Shown here one piece after another: positions 19,792-28,670 of a DNA stretch of 64,000 nt (its first letter is position 1; each line of letters begins with the position of its first letter). The DNA comes from Veillonella rodentium. GTDB taxonomy: Bacteria > Bacillota > Negativicutes > Veillonellales > Veillonellaceae. The stretch spans positions 1,684,001 to 1,748,000 of the forward strand of contig NZ_LT906470.1 in assembly GCF_900187285.1 (NCBI RefSeq), written 5' to 3'. The position numbers were made by a program, and so were the translations under genes. The notes under the pieces were generated by a model. The model was not told where the DNA came from, did not search any database, and worked only from the letters and a program-made list of their open reading frames with translations.

Positions 19792-20256
19792 TTAATCGAT
19801 TTCCAATACATGACTCGGATGTGTAATCGTTACGGAAGCATGTTTCGGATCATTATTATGTTCCAAATACAGTTTGTCGCCTTCAAGATGGCCTCTCCAA
19901 CCGACGACAATAGGATATGTTTTACTAATAGTTTTCAATAGTTCAAAAGGTTGTAAGTTTAAAATCGGTGCGAAGAACACATTAATTCCGTCCAATAATA
20001 CGACCTCCGTATCGCTGCGACTGAGGGCGCGACGAACGGCCTCCTCTGCAAGCTTCGGACGTTCATCACGAGGAACCAACAGAAATTCCTCTTCGATTAA
20101 TTGTTTCGCTTCCAGATATTTCCAACCCTTTTGTTCAGACAACTCACGAATCAGCAGACTTTTACCGGACCCGGGCCCCCCGACGATAAATAGTATGCGT
20201 TCATCGTCACCTTGAATTTGTTCCCATCGTTCCTTTACATCTTGAACAGTAACCAT
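19792..20256 (-). CDS. BrxF-like P-loop ATPase (orphan, no other BREX genes nearby)
   Basis: 154-residue P-loop protein from ATG 20256, which has a strong GAGGAGG; the longer frame to 20340 is unsupported. Walker A GGPGSGKS is at residues 26-33, and Walker B-like EVVLLDGIN near 85-92. The C-terminal half (LQPFELLKTISKTYPIVVGW ... GDKLYLEHNND) matches my memory of BrxF, the small ATPase of type 3 BREX phage-defence systems, where the same place reads like LDNIEILFDP...LLQ-LSRNRTVVAAWNGEY. No brxC, pglZ, methylase or helicase gene lies near. It ends a run of housekeeping genes, so a cellular role is as likely as defence. Its function is unknown. Confidence 0.65.
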   Translation of the reverse strand: MVTVQDVKERWEQIQGDDERILFIVGGPGSGKSLLIRELSEQKGWKYLEAKQLIEEEFLLVPRDERPKLAEEAVRRALSRSDTEVVLLDGINVFFAPILNLQPFELLKTISKTYPIVVGWRGHLEGDKLYLEHNNDPKHASVTITHPSHVLEID

Positions 20257-20284
20257 ATCCCTTGCCTCCTCGCTGTGATCGTCT

Positions 20285-21571
20285 CTATTTAACAGGACGA
20301 TCAGATAACATAACGGATTTGATATATTGGTTTTTATCATCTAGGGCAAACTGTAAGTAAGAATTGCTTGCCGCCGGATTTTTATATTCATATACGGTAG
20401 CAGTGCCGGTATTCGTTGTAGATTCAACGATACGTGTCGGCATTCCGTAAACAAAGAGCAATAGATATTTTGTATCCCCCATCGCGATACCGCGGCGAGT
20501 AGGCGTATAAATATTGAGTAACACCCGGTTGATCAAGGAATTCTTATCAACGCTGACACCGTATTCGTTATAGCCGATAAAGGTGGAACCGAACAACATA
20601 CCTTGCGTCTTCCATTCATTATTCGGATCATTGACGAAATGATCGTTCAACTGAAAACCGCGCAGTACAAAGTCATCAGCCGTCAATTTTCCCGCCTCGA
20701 AATTATATACAGGCGCTTTAGGTAATCCGAAACGAGGCCATACCTGCCCGGAAATAAAATCAACAGCCTCCACCGTATTGTTTTTGATAGTAAAAGCAAT
20801 ATAGTTTTTGCGATCATCTAACATGGATTTTTTTTGGCTATTATTATTTGTATTCTCTACAGAGGCGGTAAACTCCTTTTTTTGATCCCATGAATTTTCC
20901 TCATGGCCTTCATATAGGAAAATATAAGTCTCATTCTTTTGGTCACGCCACATCGCATTGGGACTGCCATAAGCAAAGACAAGTTCCATACGCGTGCTGC
21001 CCGGACCGATTTCCCGTACAGTAGCGGTGCCCTTTTTCGTACTATGAATATTAGTAATGGTATTCGGTTCAAAGAAGTAATTGGCCCCTTGTCCCCGTAA
21101 CTGATTATCTACCAATCGTTCCTTTGCAGGCCCGGTATAAACGGTAACATCAAAATCCTTCATGAAATAGGTTGTGAAATTATCCCGCACGGAGGTACGT
21201 TCCACATCTTTAGGCGCTGTAAAGTGATCACCCAAACGGTATCCTTCAATCGCATAATCATCCGCCGTATCACCGAGAGCCGGTAAATTATTAGCCGTAT
21301 AGGACTTACCGATATCAGCCAGGTTGTTCTTTGTCGCACTCGGCAAAGGCCCTTCATTTTCACTGGCCGCCTGCCAATACTGAATGGAATCACCGAAATC
21401 TGTAACGGCCATCTGTTCCGCAAGCCAGCCCGTTTTGGACTGTTCCGGGCTTTTCGTAGTCGCCACAGGCATAGTCTTCGTAGCAGCAGGTTCCTCCGCA
21501 TATCCGATGCCGGTTGCAGATAGTCCTACCAAAAGTGTTGCCGCAATGCGACGCTTCATAGAATGGTTCAT
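20285..21571 (-). CDS. Exported protein of unknown function with two related halves
   Basis: 428 residues. Residues 1-25 are a Sec signal peptide (KRR, hydrophobic core, cleavage after GIGYA). The mature part has a linker to about 100, then two units starting DDYAIEGYRLGDHF and DDFVLRGFQLNDHF. Each leads into a beta-rich segment with LVFAYGSPNAM or LLFVYGMPTRI and an end like NYIAFTIKNNTVEAVDF or QFALDDKNQYIKSVML. This is an internal duplication, and I recognise no named family. The start ATGA overlaps the hypB stop by 4 nt, so the two are translationally coupled. Probable periplasmic or outer-membrane-facing location. Confidence 0.8.
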   Translation of the reverse strand: MNHSMKRRIAATLLVGLSATGIGYAEEPAATKTMPVATTKSPEQSKTGWLAEQMAVTDFGDSIQYWQAASENEGPLPSATKNNLADIGKSYTANNLPALGDTADDYAIEGYRLGDHFTAPKDVERTSVRDNFTTYFMKDFDVTVYTGPAKERLVDNQLRGQGANYFFEPNTITNIHSTKKGTATVREIGPGSTRMELVFAYGSPNAMWRDQKNETYIFLYEGHEENSWDQKKEFTASVENTNNNSQKKSMLDDRKNYIAFTIKNNTVEAVDFISGQVWPRFGLPKAPVYNFEAGKLTADDFVLRGFQLNDHFVNDPNNEWKTQGMLFGSTFIGYNEYGVSVDKNSLINRVLLNIYTPTRRGIAMGDTKYLLLFVYGMPTRIVESTTNTGTATVYEYKNPAASNSYLQFALDDKNQYIKSVMLSDRPVK

Positions 21572-22221
21572 CGATTATTCTCCAACTGTGCACGCAACCA
21601 CGCGAGCCATGGTTCTAGACCATCGCGAGCGGTGCAACTCACTTCAAAAATTTCCCCTGCGGGATTCAAATTTCGTATATCCTGTAAAGCCTTATCCTTT
21701 TTAAACGGTATATACGGCAGTAAATCAATTTTATTCAGTAAAATCGCTTTCGATTCTTTAAAAATCAACGGATATTTGAGGGGCTTATCCTCTCCTTCCG
21801 TAACGGATAGAACGGTGACCTTCATACTTTCACCGATATCAAATTCCGCAGGGCACACAAGATTACCTACATTTTCTATGATAATCATATCAAGGTCATC
21901 CAGATTCAAATCGCCCAATGCGTCTTGAATCATTTTCGCATCCAGATGACAACCGCCTACCGTATTAATTTGAATAACCGGTACACCCAGTGCGTGGATT
22001 CGTTCCGCATCCTTAGCGGTGAACAGATCTCCTTCAATAACGGCAAGGCGATAGTCTTTAGCAAGATCCTGTAACGTCGCCTCTAAAAGAGATGTCTTAC
22101 CCGACCCCGGAGAGCCCAGCAGATTAAATACAAATATGTTCTTTTCCTTAAACAGCTGTTGTAAGGACTCTGCAATGGCATCATTTTTCGCCAGTACATC
22201 CGTTTTAACTTGAACTTGCAT
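21568..22221 (-). CDS. hypB: HypB-type nickel-insertion GTPase
   Basis: GTPase that helps HypA load nickel into [NiFe]-hydrogenase. 217 residues from MQVQVKTD (22221), whose alignment with the family is natural. An in-frame ATG at 22239 overlapping the hypA stop is the alternative start. Walker A GSPGSGKT, metal-site NTVGGCHLDAKM, IIENVGNL switch region and NKIDLLPY base-recognition motif are all present. There is no histidine-rich nickel-storage N-terminus. It sits between hypA and an exported protein, with no hydrogenase structural gene in the window. Confidence 0.93.
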   Translation of the reverse strand: MQVQVKTDVLAKNDAIAESLQQLFKEKNIFVFNLLGSPGSGKTSLLEATLQDLAKDYRLAVIEGDLFTAKDAERIHALGVPVIQINTVGGCHLDAKMIQDALGDLNLDDLDMIIIENVGNLVCPAEFDIGESMKVTVLSVTEGEDKPLKYPLIFKESKAILLNKIDLLPYIPFKKDKALQDIRNLNPAGEIFEVSCTARDGLEPWLAWLRAQLENNR

Positions 22222-22235
22222 GGCCTTCCTTTCTC

Positions 22236-22577
22236 TCAATCTATATCCATAGAGGTCACCTGTAATTCACGACCGCCTACGGTTTGTACAAAATGACTGT
22301 CACAATAGGGACAGATAAATTTATAATCTTCCACGTGAAAGTGACGGTCACAATCCAAACACCTTCCTTCAATAGGAATGCTATTAATGTCAATACGAGA
22401 TCCTTCTGCAGGGGTATTTTTCGTTACCGCATCCCAACAGAACAGCAATGCATCCGGCTCGACTCCACTCATAAGGCCTAGATCAAGTTGTACAGAATGA
22501 ACGACTTTCGCCTCATGTTGTCGCAATGTATCAAGAGCTATATCTAGGATGCCTTCAGCAATGGACATTTCATGCAT
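22236..22577 (-). CDS. hypA: HypA-type nickel metallochaperone
   Basis: 113 residues. The N-terminal MHE carries the nickel-binding histidine (His2). The zinc loop has two CxxC pairs (CLDC and CPYC). Start at 22577 overlaps the end of folD by 8 nt, and the stop overlaps an ATGA that may start hypB. Delivers nickel with HypB. HypC, D, E and F are not in the window. Confidence 0.94.
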   Translation of the reverse strand: MHEMSIAEGILDIALDTLRQHEAKVVHSVQLDLGLMSGVEPDALLFCWDAVTKNTPAEGSRIDINSIPIEGRCLDCDRHFHVEDYKFICPYCDSHFVQTVGGRELQVTSMDID

Positions 22578-23397
22578 GATATGCCTCGTATACAGCCTCG
22601 AGCATCATCGTTGTCGTAACGGATCCGACACCGCCCGGCACCGGAGTGATGGCCGAAGCAATCTCCTTCACCGCATCATAATCCACATCGCCCACCGTTT
22701 TCCCGTTCAATTCATTGATGCCTACATCGATAACTACGGCTCCGGGCTTAATCATATCCGCAGTAATCATATGAGGTCGACCGGCCGCAGCAATAACGAT
22801 ATCACCTTGTTTTACATAATTTGCTAAATCCGGCGTCCTGGAATGGCAAATCGTAACGGTGCCGTGTGCGGCGAGGGTCATGAAAGCTACGGGCTTCCCG
22901 ATAACCTGGCTGCGTCCTACAACGACCACATGTTTTCCCTCTACAGGAATACCATAGTGATCCAGAATAGCCATACACGCCTTTGCGGTACACGGTGCGA
23001 AGCCTCCCTTGCCGGCCGTTACGAGTCCGATATTATACGTAGTGAGACCGTCGATATCCTTTTTAGGGTCAAGCGCGTCGATGAGCACTTCCGTATCGAT
23101 ATGTTTCGGCATCGGCATCAACGGCAAAATGCCGTGAACGGTGTCATCATCATTCAGTTCCCGTAATGCCGTCACCACTTCATCATGAGAGACTGTTTCA
23201 GGTAATTCTCTCAGTACAAATCCATACCCGAAATTCTTCGCCGTTTTTTCCATAAATGTGGCATACATATGAGCACCGTGATCACTTCCCACAAGTAATA
23301 CCGCCATGGTAATCACCGCATCACCAACCGCTGCGATTTTATCCTGCAATGCCTCCTTATGGGCATCGGCCACCGCCTTACCGCGTAATTCAATCAT
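22570..23397 (-). CDS. folD: Bifunctional methylene-THF dehydrogenase / methenyl-THF cyclohydrolase
   Basis: 275 residues from MIELRGKAV at 23397, with GGAG 6 nt upstream. Interconverts 5,10-methylene-THF and 10-formyl-THF for purine and formyl-methionine synthesis. Conserved PMPKHID, DGLT, VVVGRSQVIGKP nucleotide-binding loop and terminal TPVPGGVGSVTTTMM are visible. Overlaps hypA. Confidence 0.96.
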   Translation of the reverse strand: MIELRGKAVADAHKEALQDKIAAVGDAVITMAVLLVGSDHGAHMYATFMEKTAKNFGYGFVLRELPETVSHDEVVTALRELNDDDTVHGILPLMPMPKHIDTEVLIDALDPKKDIDGLTTYNIGLVTAGKGGFAPCTAKACMAILDHYGIPVEGKHVVVVGRSQVIGKPVAFMTLAAHGTVTICHSRTPDLANYVKQGDIVIAAAGRPHMITADMIKPGAVVIDVGINELNGKTVGDVDYDAVKEIASAITPVPGGVGSVTTTMMLEAVYEAYHA

Positions 23398-23442
23398 AAC
23401 TATCTCCATTCCAAGGGATCTAACAAAATTACCGCTAAACTA

Positions 23443-25413
23443 TTAGCGACTAAAATGAACTGTAATAGCATCGCCCGCTTTGACGGTAGAACCGGGGCTT
23501 TCATCCTGAGAAACCGCGGTACCCGTACCGTCCGGCTTAAATGCAAGTCCGGCCTTATGGAGCCAGTCGCGCACTTCGCCATATGTAAAGCCCCCGAAAT
23601 TAGGCAATACAATAGAACCGTCACCGGACGGATTCACCGGCGGCAACGAAATGCTCGGTGCAGATGCTACTTCAGCACCATCCTTAACATAAGGACTGAT
23701 CTGATAATATCGCACGAGCTGCGCCATGATGTTCTTAAATACCGGCGCCGCAATTTGCCCGCCGTAAATAGATCCTTTTTTCGGATCATCAATGGCTACG
23801 AGGACTACGAATTTAGGATCTTCTACAGGGCCGAAACCGATAAAGGAGGCGATATATTGTCCATCCAGATAACCGCCGTTTTTCGTATCCAGTTTTTCGG
23901 CTGTCCCCGTCTTACCGCCGAAATGGTACCCTTCAACCATCGCTTTCGTACCGCCCCCTTCGGAGACTTCTTTTTCCAGAATATCTACGATGGTTTTCGC
24001 CGTTTCAGTCGGAATCGGTTGACCTACGGTAGTCGGTTCCGTCGTGCTCGTCACCTCGCCCTGAGCATTGCTGTAGGACTTGATGATGTGAGGTTTCATC
24101 ATGGTGCCCCCGTTGGAGATAGCCCCAAAGGCACGCACCATTTGAAGCGGCGTTACCGCTACACCTTGACCGATAGACATCGTCGCCACGTCGAGTTTAC
24201 TCATATCCTGAGGATCATATAAAATGCCTTCCCCTTCTCCGGGCAATTCAATGCCGGTAGTGGAGCCGAACCCATAGTCGCGAACATATTTCGAGAGGAT
24301 TTCGGCACCGGTTGTCGTACCGACTTCCGCCATCCCCGTATTGATGGAATATTTCAGGATATCCAAAAGGCGTACCTGACCATATCCTTCACCATTCCAG
24401 TTTCGAATTATATGTCCATTGGCTAAAAAGGCACCTTTATCGTTGTACACCTTATCGAGCTCCCATTTACCGGAAGCCAATGCGGCAGACGCGATAATCG
24501 GTTTAAACGTGGAACCCGGTTCATACAAGTTCGTAACGGCAATATTTTTAAAGTCTTCTTCCGTCCCCTGATTATAATGATTAGGATCATAGGTCGGACG
24601 GTTTGCCATAGCGAGAATTTCACCGGTCTTCGGATCCATAACGATAACGCTGGCGTGCTTCGCCCCTGTATCGGCCATGGCCTTATCCAAAGCTCGTTCC
24701 GCCATAAACTGAATCGTAGCATCAATCGTCAATGTTATACTTTTACCCTTATCAGGTAAAAACTTGGATAATACGGAACCGAAAATAGCGTTCCCCTTGT
24801 TATCCGTTGCAACGATTTCCTGCTGAACCCCGCCCTTCAGTTCATCGTCCAGCACCATTTCAAGGCCGTCCAGACCTTTATCATCGGTGCCGACAAAGCC
24901 GAGGATCTGAGCCGCCAGGATACCGTTCGGATAATATCGTTTGGACTCTTCTACAAAGTTGAGCCCCACAATATTGTTATCCTTAATAATCTTCGCCACC
25001 GCCTTGGAGTGCTCCGGTTCCATCATCCTGTCAAGCCAGACGAATGCGGAATCCTCCTGCAAGGCTTTCACAATATCCGATTCGGACATCATCACATGCG
25101 GCGCAATCAGTTCCGCGATTTCCTGCGGCGATTGCTTGATCATTTTCGGATCCGCATATAAGGATTTTGTCACCACGCTCATGGCCAGCGGTTTACCGTT
25201 TCGATCATAAATGGTGCCACGCGGCGATTGCAGTTTTCTATCCACCTGCACCTGCGACAAATTCTTTGCCTGCAAGTCAAAGGTATCAAAAATTTGTAAT
25301 TGTGCCAGTCGGCCTACGAGCGCGAAGGCCACCCCCATGAGAATCGCCAGACAACATGTCGTTCTGTTCCAGCTGCTCATTCGTTTCAATATTTTTTCTA
25401 CTATATTCATCAT
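23443..25413 (-). CDS. Penicillin-binding protein 2 / FtsI-SpoVD type transpeptidase with PASTA domain
   Basis: 656-residue class B PBP cross-linking peptidoglycan, probably at the septum. One N-terminal membrane span (about 18-38), PBP dimerisation domain with SPRGTIYDRNG, then the transpeptidase: active-site STFK (Ser about 301), SIN (about 353) and KTGT (about 499). The C-terminal ~60 residues form one PASTA repeat (VLPNFGGFTYGEVRDWL). The ATGATG start overlaps the cca stop, so two starts are possible. No dcw-cluster neighbours are present, so this could be a second FtsI paralogue or a SpoVD-like protein. Confidence 0.92.
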   Translation of the reverse strand: MMNIVEKILKRMSSWNRTTCCLAILMGVAFALVGRLAQLQIFDTFDLQAKNLSQVQVDRKLQSPRGTIYDRNGKPLAMSVVTKSLYADPKMIKQSPQEIAELIAPHVMMSESDIVKALQEDSAFVWLDRMMEPEHSKAVAKIIKDNNIVGLNFVEESKRYYPNGILAAQILGFVGTDDKGLDGLEMVLDDELKGGVQQEIVATDNKGNAIFGSVLSKFLPDKGKSITLTIDATIQFMAERALDKAMADTGAKHASVIVMDPKTGEILAMANRPTYDPNHYNQGTEEDFKNIAVTNLYEPGSTFKPIIASAALASGKWELDKVYNDKGAFLANGHIIRNWNGEGYGQVRLLDILKYSINTGMAEVGTTTGAEILSKYVRDYGFGSTTGIELPGEGEGILYDPQDMSKLDVATMSIGQGVAVTPLQMVRAFGAISNGGTMMKPHIIKSYSNAQGEVTSTTEPTTVGQPIPTETAKTIVDILEKEVSEGGGTKAMVEGYHFGGKTGTAEKLDTKNGGYLDGQYIASFIGFGPVEDPKFVVLVAIDDPKKGSIYGGQIAAPVFKNIMAQLVRYYQISPYVKDGAEVASAPSISLPPVNPSGDGSIVLPNFGGFTYGEVRDWLHKAGLAFKPDGTGTAVSQDESPGSTVKAGDAITVHFSR

Positions 25414-26825
25414 TTCTCCAATGGACGGCGTAGTTTATGATCCAAGGCGTTATATAAAGCATCAGATTCATTCGGAATAATACCGTTCTGCACCTGTTGC
25501 AACAGATACTGCAAGCCTTCCCCGACTCGTTTCCCCGCCAATTCAATCACCCGTTCATCATAATTCAGGTCCTTAGTATGTACAGGCATGGATAAACTCA
25601 AATCCGCCATGCATTCACCAAACGCCAACGTGCCATCCGTCGCCGCATTAGGCTTTCCGCAGCCCAATACATCGGCAGCGCACACCTTGGCCAACTGTTC
25701 CCAGGCCTCACGCATAATTCGACTATCCCTAAATTCACCGCTTCGCGCTTCTTTGCGGATCCACTTTCGTTCATCCGCATCACCGTTCTGAGCAAAATAG
25801 TGAAAGCGCATGTGATTCTTTACAATCCACGCGACACGATGCACAAAATTTTTAGAATATCCCAATCGGGTCAATATAGTCTCCGCCATCTCGGCACCTA
25901 ATGTATCATGACCGCGATCTGTAAGCCTCCCGTTATGAACGGCGCGAATCGCAGGCATTCCCTTTGCCACATCATGCAGCAAGGCCCCCCAGCGGACCGT
26001 TAAATCCGGCTCCGTATGGGCAACAACGGCCAATGTATGATACCAACCGTCGAACTCGTGAAAGTCCTTTTCTTGAGGCAGATTCACCAAGTGATACAAT
26101 TCAGGCAAAATCGGCACCTCTCTCGCCACGCCATTTTCCACAACGCGACACGAGCATTCCGCAAGGCGTGATTGAACGAGCACATCCAAGCCCTTCGCCA
26201 CAGCAGGCTCCAACATAAGTCGGTCCAGCTCACCTCGAACCCGGTCCAGTGATAACCCCGATACACGATGAAATGCCTTCGGCATTGCATCCAGTAACTC
26301 CTTGGTCGGCAGAAAATCAAGCTTTGCCACGAAACGGCAGGCCCGAAATAGTCGTAACGCATCTTCTTCGAACCGCTCCACCGGATTGCCGATGGTACGC
26401 AATGTTTTATGCTTAATGTCTCGACGGCCTCCGACGAGATCAATGATTTCACCTTGTCGGTTCATGGCCATACCGTTCACCGTAAAATCGCGCCGTGCCA
26501 CATCTTCCTCAAGGGTATCCGCATAGGAGATTTCCTCGGGTCGATGACTGTCTGTACCGTATCGCTCTTTTCTGAATGTCGCAATTTCATAATGCGCATC
26601 ACCGACAGTGGCCACGACGACCCCGAAAGACTTTCCTACGAGATCTGTCGTCTGCACATCATGACTGCGCAATGTATCGATAACCGCATCGGGACGTGCA
26701 GATGTAACAATGTCTATATCATGAGGTTCACGATGTAACAATACGTCGCGAACAGCACCGCCTATGATATAAGCTTCATAGCCGGCATCTTCCAATATGG
26801 ACAATATGCGTTTCGCCTGTTCCAT
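25410..26825 (-). CDS. cca: CCA-adding tRNA nucleotidyltransferase with HD domain
   Basis: 471 residues. Adds or repairs the 3' CCA of tRNAs. Class II nucleotidyltransferase head: GGAVRDVLL (residues about 22-30), catalytic HDIDIVTSA, then RRDFTVNGMAM and RLFRACRF. A C-terminal HD domain (LLHDVAKG, about 288-295) is present. All complete tRNAs in this window already encode CCA, so its main role is probably repair (inference). First gene of the minus-strand run ending at 19792. Confidence 0.93.
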   Translation of the reverse strand: MEQAKRILSILEDAGYEAYIIGGAVRDVLLHREPHDIDIVTSARPDAVIDTLRSHDVQTTDLVGKSFGVVVATVGDAHYEIATFRKERYGTDSHRPEEISYADTLEEDVARRDFTVNGMAMNRQGEIIDLVGGRRDIKHKTLRTIGNPVERFEEDALRLFRACRFVAKLDFLPTKELLDAMPKAFHRVSGLSLDRVRGELDRLMLEPAVAKGLDVLVQSRLAECSCRVVENGVAREVPILPELYHLVNLPQEKDFHEFDGWYHTLAVVAHTEPDLTVRWGALLHDVAKGMPAIRAVHNGRLTDRGHDTLGAEMAETILTRLGYSKNFVHRVAWIVKNHMRFHYFAQNGDADERKWIRKEARSGEFRDSRIMREAWEQLAKVCAADVLGCGKPNAATDGTLAFGECMADLSLSMPVHTKDLNYDERVIELAGKRVGEGLQYLLQQVQNGIIPNESDALYNALDHKLRRPLEK

Positions 26826-26898
26826 CTGACGCCCTCCTTTCCACGCTAGTCTAACTTTTATTTTACTACAAATGGAGACATGAAAAAAGATGCAACCC

Positions 26899-27771
26899 TT
26901 ATAAGGATTGCACCCGTTTTGTAATTGCCAGTCCCGTCGGTGTTATCGCAAGACCGCCATCGCTCGTTTCGCGCAATGCCACAGGCATAGCACGACCGAT
27001 ATTATTCATTGTTTCAATAACTTCATCCGGCGGAATCTGGCTTTCAATACCAGCCAAAGCCATTTCCGAAGCGGTAATAGCATGGACCGCATAGAAACCG
27101 TTACGTTTTACACACGGTACCTCTACAAGCCCCGCCACAGGGTCACAGGCAAGGCCCAATAAATTTTTCATGCACAAAGCCACCGCATCGCCCACTTGAC
27201 GCGGTGTACCGCCCATCATTTCCACGATGGCACCGGCCGCCATACACGCGGCGGTACCGACTTCCGCCTGACATCCGCCAACGGCACCGGCCACACATGC
27301 ACGGTTTGCCACCACATTTCCGATGCCTGATGCCGCTAAAAAGCCCTTTATCACCGCAGCCTTATCCAATTTATAGTGCTCGACTATGGCTTTCACCGCA
27401 CCCGGCATTACGCCGCAGGAGCCGGCCGTAGGACACGCGACAATGCGAAACATTTTCGCATTCGCCTCGTTAACGGCAATGGCATAGGTCATCGCCTTAT
27501 ATGCAATCTCGCTCATAAAACGAGGCGTTTGTCCATTCAGATGTGCCGCCTGACCGCCGGACATTCCGGATGTCGTTTTTTCGGTATAAGATAATCCGGC
27601 TTGAATGGATTCTTCGAAAATATCTAAGCGGCGTTCAATTTCATTGAACACATCCGACTCTGTGCGGTCGTAATTTTCCAATTCATTGCGCAATACTACT
27701 TCACCAAAGGAGATATTATTCTCCTCCGCCAGGCGAATAATATCTGCAACTGTATCGTATGCATAACTCAT
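26899..27771 (-). CDS. sdaAA: L-serine dehydratase, alpha subunit (Fe-S)
   Basis: 290 residues. Deaminates L-serine to pyruvate and ammonia with an oxygen-sensitive [4Fe-4S] cluster. Cluster cysteines are in ACPTAGSCGVMPG and ACDPVAGLVEVPC. Substrate motif TSGMSGGQAAHLN is present. 11 nt downstream of sdaAB, so one operon. Confidence 0.96.
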   Translation of the reverse strand: MSYAYDTVADIIRLAEENNISFGEVVLRNELENYDRTESDVFNEIERRLDIFEESIQAGLSYTEKTTSGMSGGQAAHLNGQTPRFMSEIAYKAMTYAIAVNEANAKMFRIVACPTAGSCGVMPGAVKAIVEHYKLDKAAVIKGFLAASGIGNVVANRACVAGAVGGCQAEVGTAACMAAGAIVEMMGGTPRQVGDAVALCMKNLLGLACDPVAGLVEVPCVKRNGFYAVHAITASEMALAGIESQIPPDEVIETMNNIGRAMPVALRETSDGGLAITPTGLAITKRVQSL

Positions 27772-27782
27772 AATTCGCCCTC

Positions 27783-28445
27783 CTATAATGCCTCAAAGGT
27801 CATAACATCCTGAATTCCGGGACACTCGCGCATAAACTGAACCGTAATGGGATTGACCACGGTATCCGTAGTAATAACCATAACCGCATCCTTATGCCTG
27901 CCCTTGCGGAATACGCGCATCGTCGCAATATTGATATCCGATTCGCTGAGCGCCTGGCTGACAAGAGAAATAGCACCGGGACGATCCTCATGAAATACGA
28001 CGAGCGTAAATTCGTCCCCTGTAATGGACATGTCATTTCCATCCACTTCGGTAATCATGATTTGACCACCGCCGAGCGAACGTCCCACAACAGCCATATG
28101 CCGATTATGCTCATCATACATATCAAATTGCACCACATTCGGATGCCCCACATCAAGCGGAGACTCGATAAACTTATACTCCATGCCCGCCTGCTGCGCC
28201 ATAGTATCGGCAATGCGAATATTCGCATCATCCTCCTTAAAGCCCAACAAGCCGCCCAAGAGCGCCTTATCCGTACCATGTCCCTTATACGTCTTAGCGA
28301 AGGAACCGTATAATGTGAGGTCCACCTTCTTTGGCGTAGACCTGAATATGCAGCGCGCCATCTTTCCCAGCCGCGCGGCCCCTGCCGTATGCGAACTGGA
28401 CGGTCCGATCATCACGGGTCCTATAATATCAAAAATACTATTCAT
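27783..28445 (-). CDS. sdaAB: L-serine dehydratase, beta subunit with ACT domain
   Basis: 220 residues from MNSIFDIIGPV at 28445 (GAGG 6 nt upstream). The longer frame to 28475 is not supported. GPSSSHTAGAARLG is the family signature. The C-terminal ~75 residues are an ACT domain (TLVVFHEDRPGAISLVSQAL) that probably senses serine. Preceded by a structured leader (28519-28584) and a promoter. Confidence 0.95.
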   Translation of the reverse strand: MNSIFDIIGPVMIGPSSSHTAGAARLGKMARCIFRSTPKKVDLTLYGSFAKTYKGHGTDKALLGGLLGFKEDDANIRIADTMAQQAGMEYKFIESPLDVGHPNVVQFDMYDEHNRHMAVVGRSLGGGQIMITEVDGNDMSITGDEFTLVVFHEDRPGAISLVSQALSESDINIATMRVFRKGRHKDAVMVITTDTVVNPITVQFMRECPGIQDVMTFEAL

Positions 28446-28518
28446 AATCGCCTCTACAGTAGATATACAAAACAATTTAAAACGATAATTACCATACCGA
28501 TACCATTTTCATATAACC

Positions 28519-28584
28519 ATGAATGAAAACGCCATCTATAATTCCCTGAAAACATAGGGATTAACAGGAATTATCCTCATTCAT
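28519..28584 (-). ncRNA. Structured leader RNA of sdaAB-sdaAA (candidate cis-regulator)
   Basis: The minus strand transcript would fold into a two-tier stem. The outer pair is AUGAAUGA / UCAUUCAU (28577-28584 with 28519-28526). The inner pair is AUAAUUCC / GGAAUUAU (28567-28574 with 28538-28545), extended by CUG/CAG. A large asymmetric internal loop separates the tiers and the apical loop is about 20 nt. It begins right at the expected transcription start and lies about 75 nt before the sdaAB ATG. I recognise no known riboswitch class. Confidence 0.5.
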
Positions 28585-28588
28585 CTAT

Positions 28589-28618
28589 AGTATAACAATG
28601 AAGTTACAGGACTGTCTA
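28589..28618 (-). promoter_or_regulatory. Probable sdaAB promoter
   Basis: Minus strand TAGACA (28613-28618), 18-nt spacer, TATACT (28589-28594). Transcription would start just at the leader stem. Confidence 0.5.
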
Positions 28619-28670
28619 TATGTACATTGACGGCATATTTGTACGTCTTCAATAGACTTTCTTTATTCTT

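Noticed and set aside
19792-26825. Possible BREX or other defence island around the BrxF-like gene
   Set aside because: All neighbours are housekeeping or envelope genes; no methylase, PglZ, BrxC, nuclease or helicase is present.
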